Assembly (NCBI GenBank): GCA_030634615.1
Contig: DAOWAL010000045.1
Span: 1-8,729 of the forward strand
Length of the DNA stretch: 8,729 nucleotides
Direction: 5' to 3'
Source of the DNA: Candidatus Aenigmatarchaeota archaeon
GTDB lineage: Archaea > Aenigmatarchaeota > Aenigmatarchaeia > QMZP01 > QMZT01
Shown here: positions 1-6,268 of the stretch, in pieces
How positions within the stretch are numbered: the stretch's first letter is position 1
How the letters are laid out: each line of letters begins with the position of its first letter
Notes under the pieces: model-generated
What the model was told of the DNA's origin: nothing
What the model saw: only the letters and a program-made list of their open reading frames with translations
Database searches by the model: none
Translations under genes and position numbers: made by a program

Positions 1-647
1 AACAAGATATAATATTCATACCAGGGGCTGAACTTGCAACTCAGTCTGGGCATTTGCTTGCTCTTGGCATAACAGAACATGTAGAAAGCTTCAAGAGCTT
101 TGAAGCATCAATTGATCTTATCCGCGATGCAGGAGGAATCGCTATTTCTTCCCATCCATATGATATGAGAGGTGAAGGTGCAAGAAAGCTTGCACTGAAA
201 ACAGATGCTATTGAAATATTCAATTCCATGAACATTGACAGAGTTGGGAACAGAGTTATGCTTTCCAAATTCAAAAACCATGATATACCAAAAGTTGTTG
301 GTTCAGATGCACATTCACCTGACATAATAGGAAGATGCCTGAACATAATGAACGATGTACATGACGTAGATTCTGTTCTAAAGGCAATATTAAACGGTAA
401 AGTGCAGTTTACAACAGATTATATACACATGGATGAAATGATAGCATGGACACGCAAAAGAATTGAACATTCAAAAACAGAAGTACTCAATTACATCAAC
501 AATCATTATTCGGCTCCAAGGGCATGGCTGTACAGAAAACTGCTTAAAAAATTCTTAGCAACAAGCGATAAGCCATGGATTGTTCTTGGGGACATAAGCC
601 TTTGTGTAATCTGTTCTTACGCATTCGCAAAAACGCTCACTTACTAA
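1..647 (+). CDS. PHP-domain metal-dependent phosphoesterase, 5'-truncated by window edge
   Basis: The reading frame is open from the left edge (first full codon at position 3) to TAA at 645-647, so this is the C-terminal ~214 residues of a gene starting outside the window. TTG at 54 is only an internal Leu codon: the residues before it (PGAELATQSGHLLALGI) already belong to the fold. The family motifs visible are G-x-E and GHLLALG, then SSHPYD, then GSDAHSPDIIGRC. In PHP (polymerase and histidinol phosphatase) proteins these His/Glu/Asp residues bind the two or three catalytic metals; the first HxH motif must lie upstream. Small archaeal PHP proteins of this type are predicted cytosolic phosphoesterases related to TrpH, but the substrate cannot be told here. 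The last ~75 residues are basic and helical and end in a fairly hydrophobic stretch (VLGDISLCVICSYAFA), possibly a membrane-contacting tail. The gene is convergent with the next one, one base apart. Confidence 0.88.
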   Translation, partial: QDIIFIPGAELATQSGHLLALGITEHVESFKSFEASIDLIRDAGGIAISSHPYDMRGEGARKLALKTDAIEIFNSMNIDRVGNRVMLSKFKNHDIPKVVGSDAHSPDIIGRCLNIMNDVHDVDSVLKAILNGKVQFTTDYIHMDEMIAWTRKRIEHSKTEVLNYINNHYSAPRAWLYRKLLKKFLATSDKPWIVLGDISLCVICSYAFAKTLTY

Positions 648-648
648 T

Positions 649-2739
649 TTACTTTACAAACAGTACAAACTTGACTGCAAGTATTATGATTATCAGTGCT
701 ACTATTACAACAAGTAATATTACTTTTCCTGTATCACCGCTCATCTGGAACTGTGATATCTGGCCTGTTGGTGTAGTGATATCGGTTTGTGCATTCCCGT
801 CTACATCTGATGGTAAACCAGAAAATACAGGCATTACGTTTACACCAAACTTTAAGTTAAGTGTTTTTTCCTTGGTCCCTGAAGTTGTTTTGAGAATAAC
901 ATCGTATACACCATCTTCAACATCATAATCTGGTGAAGCGTAAAGATATATGTGTTTTTCTTCTCCTGGTAAGACCTGTACACTGTTTTCACTTATGTAT
1001 ACCCATTCAGGTCCTTCCATAACAAAGTCGTAAACTTCAGCTCTTTCACCTGAGTTTGTAATTTTTATTGCAAGGGCAGTACCCTCACCGTTCTTTATCA
1101 TAAGAGCATTTTCTTCGCTCTCGATTTCAAGGCTGTAACATTCATCATTTTCTTTAACAGTAATTTTTACTTTGGCTTCAGTTAATACGAAATCTGAAAC
1201 TGCCTTGAAATTGAATTCATATTCTCCTGATTCAGAGTCAACAACCATTCCAGTTGCAAAAACTTTAATCTGACCTTGTTCAAGTGTTGTTTCACCTATC
1301 TGTGCTTTTTCAAAGAAGAATTTGTAACTGTCTGTGAATTCTCCGATGTTTTTGACTGCAAGAGTATAGTTTATGTAATCGCCTACACATACTTCTGAAG
1401 TCTGTGGGCTAACCGCAATTTCAACTGCATAACAGTTCTTAACATTAAGTATAACCTTGTTCTCATCTGACATCTCACCGCTTTTTGCATTGACAATTAC
1501 TTCAGTAGCGCCAAATTCAAGCTTGTCTGTTTTTATTGTAAGACCAACTTTGCTTATCTGTCCTGGTTCAACATTTGCTTTGTTACTTTCAAGGCTTCCT
1601 ATGCTTGATGTAAGTTCGTATGTATCAGGAACTTTTCCTGTATTTTTCATTGAAATTGATAATTCTGCATCATTCCCTTTACACACTTCCTGTTCAGCAG
1701 GTGTAACTATTACAGCAACGCCTTTACACTCTGCTGCAACAACATTTCCTGCAAGTATTATTTTTGAACTAGGGTAAGCACGTGAAACAACTATAACATC
1801 AAAACTTGTTGTCCCTTCAAGTTCCGGGTATGCAAAAAGATCCATTGTTTCTTCCTGACCAGCTAAAACTTCTATTGATTCCTTTTCTAGAACTACCCAA
1901 TCCGGTAAACGAACATCATAAGTATCAAATGTTTCACCTAAGTTTTCTACAGCTAGAACAAATTTAGATGAACCACCTATGCATGATTGTGTTTCCTTTG
2001 GTTCAATGCTTGCCCTGAAATCATAACAATTCCTGACATTAACCTGTGTTTCCATTTTTGTTTCAGCATATGATTCCTTAGAAACTATGTTAAGTGTTAT
2101 TACGCCGCTTTCTTCAGGAGTTGTTATATCAACATAAACTTCTTCTGTCTCACCCGAATTTATTACAACAGTGTCTTTGTAGATTTCTTTGTTATCCCAT
2201 GAGGAAATTGCAGTAATTTCAAATTCTTCTGAATCCTTACCGTTATTAGAAACTTCTGCAATGTACTGGAATGGTGTATTTTCACACATGTCAATTATTT
2301 CATCAGCTTCAACAGAAACTGAATGACAATTAAGAATTTCAACATCTATTTTCTTTTCAAAAACATCGCTACCCTGTTTAACGATTATCTTAGCTTCATG
2401 GTTTCCAGGAGCAGTTCCAAGCGAAGGTGTAACAACGACATTAAAATTATAACTTCCACCAGGAGCTAATACTGGAGTTTTTAATGAAGGAGGAACTCCA
2501 CCTGATGGACTTGGCAAACCTGACCATCCCTCAGGGGTTTCTAAGAAAATTTGATATTCATGGTTCGTATCATCAAGATTTATGACATCTACACTAAATT
2601 CAAAATTACTAATACAACCAGAAGCGGTTGTCGGAACAATCTCCACAGCAAAATTATTATAAGCCGTAGCTCCCTGACTAACTAAGAAAAACATCATACA
2701 CATTGCAATTAAAGACCAAACATATTTCATATAAATCAT
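649..2739 (-). CDS. Secreted, C-terminally membrane-anchored surface protein with six NEW3/CARDB-like beta-sandwich repeats
   Basis: This is a 696-residue protein. Residues 1-26 are a Sec signal peptide ending in the cleavage-like site ATA. Six repeats of ~95-105 residues follow, starting near 29, 138, 238, 338, 436 and 534. Each has a pattern like 'C-x-G/N...Y/F-x-hydrophobic-x-V-x-N-x-G-x-x-x-D-x-Y', typical of the NEW3/CARDB-type Ig-like domains of archaeal surface proteins. A Ser/Thr/Gln-rich stalk (640-672) leads to one TM helix (673-693), which ends almost at the C-terminus, so there is essentially no cytoplasmic tail. The mature part has ten cysteines, evenly arranged (see findings). 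Two in-frame ATGs compete: M1 at 2739 and M4 at 2730. The AAGGAG site lies 2 bases from M1 and 11 from M4, so neither spacing is ideal. It is the last gene of the minus-strand block, 77 bases after its neighbour, and may have its own promoter. Role: adhesin, sheath or S-layer-associated protein (inference). Confidence 0.85.
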   Translation of the reverse strand: MIYMKYVWSLIAMCMMFFLVSQGATAYNNFAVEIVPTTASGCISNFEFSVDVINLDDTNHEYQIFLETPEGWSGLPSPSGGVPPSLKTPVLAPGGSYNFNVVVTPSLGTAPGNHEAKIIVKQGSDVFEKKIDVEILNCHSVSVEADEIIDMCENTPFQYIAEVSNNGKDSEEFEITAISSWDNKEIYKDTVVINSGETEEVYVDITTPEESGVITLNIVSKESYAETKMETQVNVRNCYDFRASIEPKETQSCIGGSSKFVLAVENLGETFDTYDVRLPDWVVLEKESIEVLAGQEETMDLFAYPELEGTTSFDVIVVSRAYPSSKIILAGNVVAAECKGVAVIVTPAEQEVCKGNDAELSISMKNTGKVPDTYELTSSIGSLESNKANVEPGQISKVGLTIKTDKLEFGATEVIVNAKSGEMSDENKVILNVKNCYAVEIAVSPQTSEVCVGDYINYTLAVKNIGEFTDSYKFFFEKAQIGETTLEQGQIKVFATGMVVDSESGEYEFNFKAVSDFVLTEAKVKITVKENDECYSLEIESEENALMIKNGEGTALAIKITNSGERAEVYDFVMEGPEWVYISENSVQVLPGEEKHIYLYASPDYDVEDGVYDVILKTTSGTKEKTLNLKFGVNVMPVFSGLPSDVDGNAQTDITTPTGQISQFQMSGDTGKVILLVVIVALIIIILAVKFVLFVK

Positions 2740-2741
2740 AT

Positions 2742-2747
2742 CTCCTT
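2742..2747 (-). promoter_or_regulatory. Shine-Dalgarno site of the 696-aa surface protein gene
   Basis: The minus strand reads AAGGAG here. It ends 2 bases before ATG at 2739 and 11 bases before the in-frame ATG at 2730. The true start is therefore undecided between these two codons. The second gives a slightly shorter, conventional signal peptide beginning MKYVWSL. Confidence 0.6.
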
Positions 2748-2795
2748 AAACCATAATCATATATATTAATTATATAATACCTCTTGAGTAGTTAA

Positions 2796-2804
2796 TTTTA
2801 AATA
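2796..2804 (-). promoter_or_regulatory. Candidate TATA box for the 696-aa surface protein gene
   Basis: The 77-base gap before the gene contains TATTTAAAA on the minus strand. With the usual archaeal spacing of ~25 bases, transcription would start near 2772, leaving a leader of ~33 bases that includes the AAGGAG site. A second AT-rich stretch (2760-2778, TATTATATAATTAATATAT) is too close to the start to produce a leader containing that site. There is no clear BRE upstream, and read-through from the preceding operon is equally possible. Confidence 0.35.
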
Positions 2805-2816
2805 CCCATATTGTAA

Positions 2817-3059
2817 TCAGGATTTCTCCTTCTTTTCATCAGTATATTTTGAAAGAGCGTCTTGAAGCATTTTTTTTGCAGCTGGATCTTCTAATTTACC
2901 CGGTTCTAACCATTCTTTAGCAAATTTAATGTATTTATATCTGATGTTAGGACCGCCATCATATACTGCACAAGGATTATCCATGTGTCCTATTAATCCT
3001 TGGCACATCCCCATTTCGGTTATGTCGCTACCATTAATGAAATATTTCTTTCCACTCAT
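2817..3059 (-). CDS. Small cytosolic protein of unknown function (80 aa), translationally coupled
   Basis: I do not recognise a family. I chose ATG at 3059 rather than the TTG one codon earlier. The ATG shares its A with the TGA stop of the upstream surface-protein gene (TGATG), and GGAGAG at 3065-3070 gives a GGAG-to-start spacing of 7 bases, so translational coupling is very likely. The protein has no signal peptide or membrane segment. It has two cysteines (C19, C30) bracketing H25 in CQGLIGHMDNPC, an aromatic/basic middle (IRYKYIKFAKEWL), and a charged helical C-terminus ending in KYTDEKKEKS. Being coupled to a surface protein with a cytoplasmic tail, it may bind that tail, but this is inference. 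Its cysteine segment faintly resembles one in the 141-aa gene of the same operon. Confidence 0.75.
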   Translation of the reverse strand: MSGKKYFINGSDITEMGMCQGLIGHMDNPCAVYDGGPNIRYKYIKFAKEWLEPGKLEDPAAKKMLQDALSKYTDEKKEKS

Positions 3060-5407
3060 CAAAACTCTCCGCCGTGCTTAGGGTAATAAGTACCATCTGT
3101 ATATTTGTGTATTGCGGCTGGGAGTAATTTATTAATATCAACTTCTTTTGACTGAGGTGTTATGCTAACACTTCCTTTCATCATTCTTGGCTGAACTGGT
3201 TCCTGACCATATATGTGATCTTCGTATGTTTTGCCCTTGAACTTACCTGCCACAAAATACGTTGTAACAAGCACTACAAATATTACAAGTATTACAAGTC
3301 CTGATAACCACGTTCCCTCACTTGCTGTTATCATTCCTGTAAATCCGCCATTTACGTTGTTTTCATCTTTCTGCTCTAATGGAGCAACATATAATGAAAT
3401 GTCCTCAGAAAAGGTTTCTGAGCCTGTTCTGGCGCTAACAGTGAATTCATAATTGCCAACTTCCTTAGGAACTATGTATATGTGTAATGTTCCTCTGCCA
3501 TCAACTTCAACATCTTTGATATAGTTTGCCCAGTCTTCAGGTATTCCGTCAACAGAAATTTCAAATGTTTTTTTGCTAGGACTTTCAAGAACGATTTCCA
3601 TTGATTTACCACTACCAACCTTTATGTCAAGGTTTGTAGGTTTTATGATAGCATTAACTTCTGTTATTCCGTTATCGTCTTCATCAGACGGTGCTCTATC
3701 TTCAGGTATGAATACAGACGAGGCCATTGCTACAACATGAACACTTGCTTCTCTTGTTATGGTGTTTCCACATGGGAGATAGCTTTCAAGCTTTACTGTG
3801 TGAACTCCTCTTGAAACATCGAAAGTGAATTTCTTTTCAACTTCTTCATCAACGCTCATGTATGTTCTGTAATCGTCAATGAATGAACCATCAACATAGA
3901 GTTTAACTGTGAGTGTCCCTGAGCTTTCTCCCGTGTTCTTAAGAGCTATTTCTACCCATCCGTCTTTGTCATCTGTAAAGTATGAGAAGTAATCAAATCT
4001 TTCAACTGAAAGTCTGCATGCTTCTTCTGTTGAACTTCCGTGGACAGTTCTGTATTCTGAATCGTAGTTGTGATCAGTATCGTAAACTGTTGCTTCGCAT
4101 TTAACAATGTAATCGTCTTCAGCATTAAGGTTTATTTCTGACATTGCCTCATCACTGTATCCGTTAACATAATCTTTTTCTGTTATAACTAAGTCTCCGT
4201 CCATGTACCACTTGAATTTGACATAATCAAGATTACCGCTTGTATCGTAAACATCAGTTTTACACTGGAAGTTTACATAATTATCATTGTAGTAAACAAA
4301 AACATCCATGTCTTCTATCTCAGGACTGTTTGCATTAGTTCCGTAATTTCCTACACGAACAACAACTGGTCTGCTCCAGTCAGATTCAATGTAGTTGTTG
4401 TCTTTTACTTTAACTCTTGCATAATATGTTCCCGAGTCTGAGTATGAATGATATGTGTAGTAAGTGTATTCCGGAAGCCATGCTGACTGTGTTCCGTCAC
4501 CAAAATCGAACATATACTGGACTACACTACCATCTGAATCGTATGATGATACTCCTGAAAAGTGTACTATTTCTCCTCTGTCAACATAATAATCATTTAC
4601 TGTAAGTACAGCAACAGGTTTTCCGTATGCTGGCGGATTGTAAGGAGGGTTGTATGGTGGATTATAAGGAGGAGGTGTAACTGAAGTTCCTGATACTACT
4701 ACAGGAAGTGATTCTCCATTTGCACTTGATCCTCTTCCATCATATACTTTAACATAACACTTTACTGTATCACCTGAGTTTGTTTTTGCCCATTCGAGCA
4801 TATCAGATGCTACATCACTTGAACCCATAACATTTTTAACAGCCTGTCTAATGAAAAGGCCGTTTCTTCTCCATTCGAAGATAACATAGTCAAGATTATC
4901 ATCCGCATCAGTTACTAGAACTGAACACGTCAAATCTTGATGAGGGTTGGGTTGTCTTGGGGTGATCTCCACGTAGGATAATGAGGGTATAGAATTAGTG
5001 GGTGTGTTTCCCACGTGGATAGCATGAGTTGTGTAGTCGTACGCTCTACTAAAGTCGTAGACTCTCACTTCACAGACGACATGATCACTTGCATCAGTAA
5101 ATGATGCTGAAAGTGTGTCGCTTTCTGTGTCTAAATCGCCATAAACAAGGCGAGTGTTTTCTCTAACAAGTTCACTATTTACATACCATTTGAAATCAAC
5201 ATAATCTAAATTACCGTCAGCATCAGATACCTGAGCATTACATATTAGATCATTATACTTTGTTGGATTGCTTGGATCGATGCTAACAGAATCAACATTT
5301 GGTACAGTGTTAGTAATAACTGACTGACCATTTGCAGCAGCCAATAAAAAGGCCACTAAAAGCGTCAAACCTATAATTCCAATATCAGTAAACATTCCTT
5401 TCATCAT
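3059..5407 (-). CDS. Large surface protein: Ig-like domains, PKD domain, one C-terminal TM helix and a cytoplasmic tail
   Basis: This is a 782-residue protein. Residues 1-~26 form a signal peptide (hydrophobic 9-25). Ig-like domains 1 and 2 (36-132, 141-239) are followed by a Pro/Tyr/Asn linker (245-259, PPYN repeats) and a PKD domain (263-352) with the signatures FDFGDGT (300-306) and YHSYSDSGTYYARVKVKD. Ig-like domain 3 (361-458), a CARDB-like domain (463-560) and a NEW3-like beta-sandwich (580-675) come next. A TM helix (701-720) and a 62-residue tail beginning KFKGK complete it. The basic residues after the helix put the tail in the cytoplasm. The Ig domains share NLDYVxFxW and have Cys pairs 56/112, 161/217 and 382/437. 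ATG at 5407 overlaps the upstream stop by 4 bases. ATG at 5404 is equally possible and lies 6 bases from GGGGTGA. PKD and CARDB domains usually mediate binding to proteins or glycans. Likely an adhesin or receptor at the cell surface; the ligand is unknown. Confidence 0.88.
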   Translation of the reverse strand: MMKGMFTDIGIIGLTLLVAFLLAAANGQSVITNTVPNVDSVSIDPSNPTKYNDLICNAQVSDADGNLDYVDFKWYVNSELVRENTRLVYGDLDTESDTLSASFTDASDHVVCEVRVYDFSRAYDYTTHAIHVGNTPTNSIPSLSYVEITPRQPNPHQDLTCSVLVTDADDNLDYVIFEWRRNGLFIRQAVKNVMGSSDVASDMLEWAKTNSGDTVKCYVKVYDGRGSSANGESLPVVVSGTSVTPPPYNPPYNPPYNPPAYGKPVAVLTVNDYYVDRGEIVHFSGVSSYDSDGSVVQYMFDFGDGTQSAWLPEYTYYTYHSYSDSGTYYARVKVKDNNYIESDWSRPVVVRVGNYGTNANSPEIEDMDVFVYYNDNYVNFQCKTDVYDTSGNLDYVKFKWYMDGDLVITEKDYVNGYSDEAMSEINLNAEDDYIVKCEATVYDTDHNYDSEYRTVHGSSTEEACRLSVERFDYFSYFTDDKDGWVEIALKNTGESSGTLTVKLYVDGSFIDDYRTYMSVDEEVEKKFTFDVSRGVHTVKLESYLPCGNTITREASVHVVAMASSVFIPEDRAPSDEDDNGITEVNAIIKPTNLDIKVGSGKSMEIVLESPSKKTFEISVDGIPEDWANYIKDVEVDGRGTLHIYIVPKEVGNYEFTVSARTGSETFSEDISLYVAPLEQKDENNVNGGFTGMITASEGTWLSGLVILVIFVVLVTTYFVAGKFKGKTYEDHIYGQEPVQPRMMKGSVSITPQSKEVDINKLLPAAIHKYTDGTYYPKHGGEF
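4631..4675 (-). repeat. 12-bp tandem repeat encoding PPYN units in the inter-domain linker
   Basis: The segment encodes P-PPYN-PPYN-PPYN-PP (residues 245-259 of the 782-aa protein). On the plus strand it appears as repeats of ggNggattgtaa-like 12-mers with third-position changes. It forms a stiff, extended linker between Ig-like domain 2 and the PKD domain. Repeat number can change by whole units without shifting the frame. Confidence 0.8.
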
Positions 5408-5745
5408 GAATCACCCCTTTTCTTTTCCGCATATTTTTTCTTAAGAACATTAAATTGTTTTATCGCTTCTGTGTTTTTTCCTTTATCAACAAGATCAAAC
5501 GATTTCTGCATTTTCAAAAGAGTATCATTATCGTATATGTTAACAAGAGCATCACACATATCTTCAGTACAATTCGGAGTTTTGCCTCCGTTATTTTCCA
5601 TGATATCATCAATTATAAGACTCATTCCAAGTGAAACATTAGTTAAACCATTTTGACCCAAACTTTCAATATAATTTCGTATAAGACTATTATACTCTTC
5701 ACATTTTCCACAATATCCGTTTTCTTTAACAAAAGAATTGTTCAT
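5404..5745 (-). CDS. Small cytosolic CxxC protein of unknown function (113 aa)
   Basis: I do not recognise a family. The protein has no signal peptide or TM helix. It carries C12-x2-C15 near the N-terminus and C59-x4-C64 in the middle, which together could form a four-cysteine metal site. The rest is predicted helical. Residues ~72-108 (KMQKSFDLVDKGKNTEAIKQFNVLKKKYAEKK) look like one TPR-type helical hairpin, with the small residue and 'EAI-x-x-F' spacing of that motif. That would fit a protein-protein interaction role. ATG at 5745 is supported by GGTGA at 5752-5756, 6 bases upstream. The upstream gene ends 13 bases away, and this gene's stop overlaps the next start by 4 bases (ATGA), so it belongs to the same operon and is probably made together with the surface protein. 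Confidence 0.78.
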   Translation of the reverse strand: MNNSFVKENGYCGKCEEYNSLIRNYIESLGQNGLTNVSLGMSLIIDDIMENNGGKTPNCTEDMCDALVNIYDNDTLLKMQKSFDLVDKGKNTEAIKQFNVLKKKYAEKKRGDS

Positions 5746-5751
5746 GCAAAT

Positions 5752-5756
5752 TCACC
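5752..5756 (-). promoter_or_regulatory. GGTGA ribosome binding site of the 113-aa CxxC gene
   Basis: GGTGA on the minus strand pairs with the archaeal 16S 3' end (AUCACC) and lies 6 bases before ATG at 5745, within the 13-base gap between the genes. The next gene downstream uses GGGGTGA (5411-5417) and the gene upstream uses GGTGA (5189 bases not involved; site at 6189-6193), so the operon repeatedly uses this form of the site. Confidence 0.7.
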
Positions 5757-5758
5757 AT

Positions 5759-6184
5759 TTATTCTGAGTCCTCTCCTAAAATAGCAGCTCTTTCAAATTC
5801 GAATTCCATATAAGCATCTTTAACATTTTTTGGTAAAATGTCCAATTGATTATCATTTGTTGGACCATTACAATAATGAACACCTATTCCTATGTTACAG
5901 GAATCTGGTTGACTTCCAGGAGTACATGTTTTTTCACAATATTTTTTCATTTCTTTTAACATTTCTTTCTCAGTTTTAACTGACTCTCTTGTAAGCTCTT
6001 TTAATTTACCTTCGAAAACACTTACACAAACTTTATCGCCTTCTTCAAAATTTAATCTATCTGAAGAATATGTTTCTGCAAATTCTTTTCCATTGTATTT
6101 AAACCAGACATCTGCTCCGCTACCATCACGATATTTATCTATTCTGACAACATCAGCAAATATGTTCTCACATACATTACTCAT
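5759..6184 (-). CDS. Cysteine-rich small protein with a beta-barrel-like N-terminal domain (141 aa); first gene of the operon
   Basis: I do not recognise a family. Residues ~8-62 alternate hydrophobic and polar residues, with short turns (RDGSGADVWFKYNG) and a GD-x-V-x-V-x-V strand (GDKVCVSVFEGKL). This is what a small SH3- or OB-like beta-barrel would look like. A charged helix follows (65-82), then a cysteine cluster C83-x3-C87-x8-C96-x8-C105, with H103 close by, which could bind zinc or an Fe-S cluster. The C-terminus (115-141) is acidic and helical. C5 and C53 are extra cysteines. There is no signal peptide or membrane segment, so it is probably cytosolic. ATG at 6184 follows GGTGA (6189-6193) by 4 bases. 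It heads the four-gene operon with the PKD/Ig surface protein, and a promoter-like sequence lies ~70 bases upstream. Function unknown. Confidence 0.78.
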   Translation of the reverse strand: MSNVCENIFADVVRIDKYRDGSGADVWFKYNGKEFAETYSSDRLNFEEGDKVCVSVFEGKLKELTRESVKTEKEMLKEMKKYCEKTCTPGSQPDSCNIGIGVHYCNGPTNDNQLDILPKNVKDAYMEFEFERAAILGEDSE

Positions 6185-6188
6185 AATC

Positions 6189-6193
6189 TCACC
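6189..6193 (-). promoter_or_regulatory. GGTGA ribosome binding site of the 141-aa gene
   Basis: Minus-strand GGTGA, 4 bases before ATG at 6184, supports this start and implies a leadered transcript for the operon. Confidence 0.65.
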
Positions 6194-6250
6194 AACCTTT
6201 AATTCTTCTCCGAAAGTAACCAGTGCATCAAACGCACTTCAACTTCGTCA

Positions 6251-6268
6251 AAATTATTTAGCATTTCC
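6251..6268 (-). promoter_or_regulatory. Candidate BRE/TATA promoter of the minus-strand operon
   Basis: The minus strand reads GGAAATGC followed directly by TAAATAATTT. This fits the purine-rich BRE plus TATA arrangement of archaeal promoters. Transcription would start about 25 bases downstream, near 6230, giving a leader of ~45 bases that contains the GGTGA site. It is the best-placed candidate for the operon. Confidence 0.5.

Noticed and set aside
54..56. TTG as start of the PHP gene
   Set aside because: Conserved PHP residues are encoded upstream of it; the gene simply enters from outside the window.
575..928. Open frame of 117 codons on the plus strand overlapping the ends of the PHP and surface-protein genes
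   Set aside because: It lies opposite the well-supported TM and repeat region of the 696-aa protein and has no family-like features.
3060..3062. TTG start for the 80-aa gene, one codon before its ATG
   Set aside because: The ATG sits in a standard TGATG coupling junction with a well-spaced GGAG site, so the TTG is not needed.
5329..5407. Possible class III (type IV pilin-like) signal in the 782-aa protein, KG followed by MFTDIGIIGLT
   Set aside because: There is no Glu at +5 and the protein has its own C-terminal TM anchor. An ordinary Sec signal peptide with a cleavage region near AAANG explains it better.
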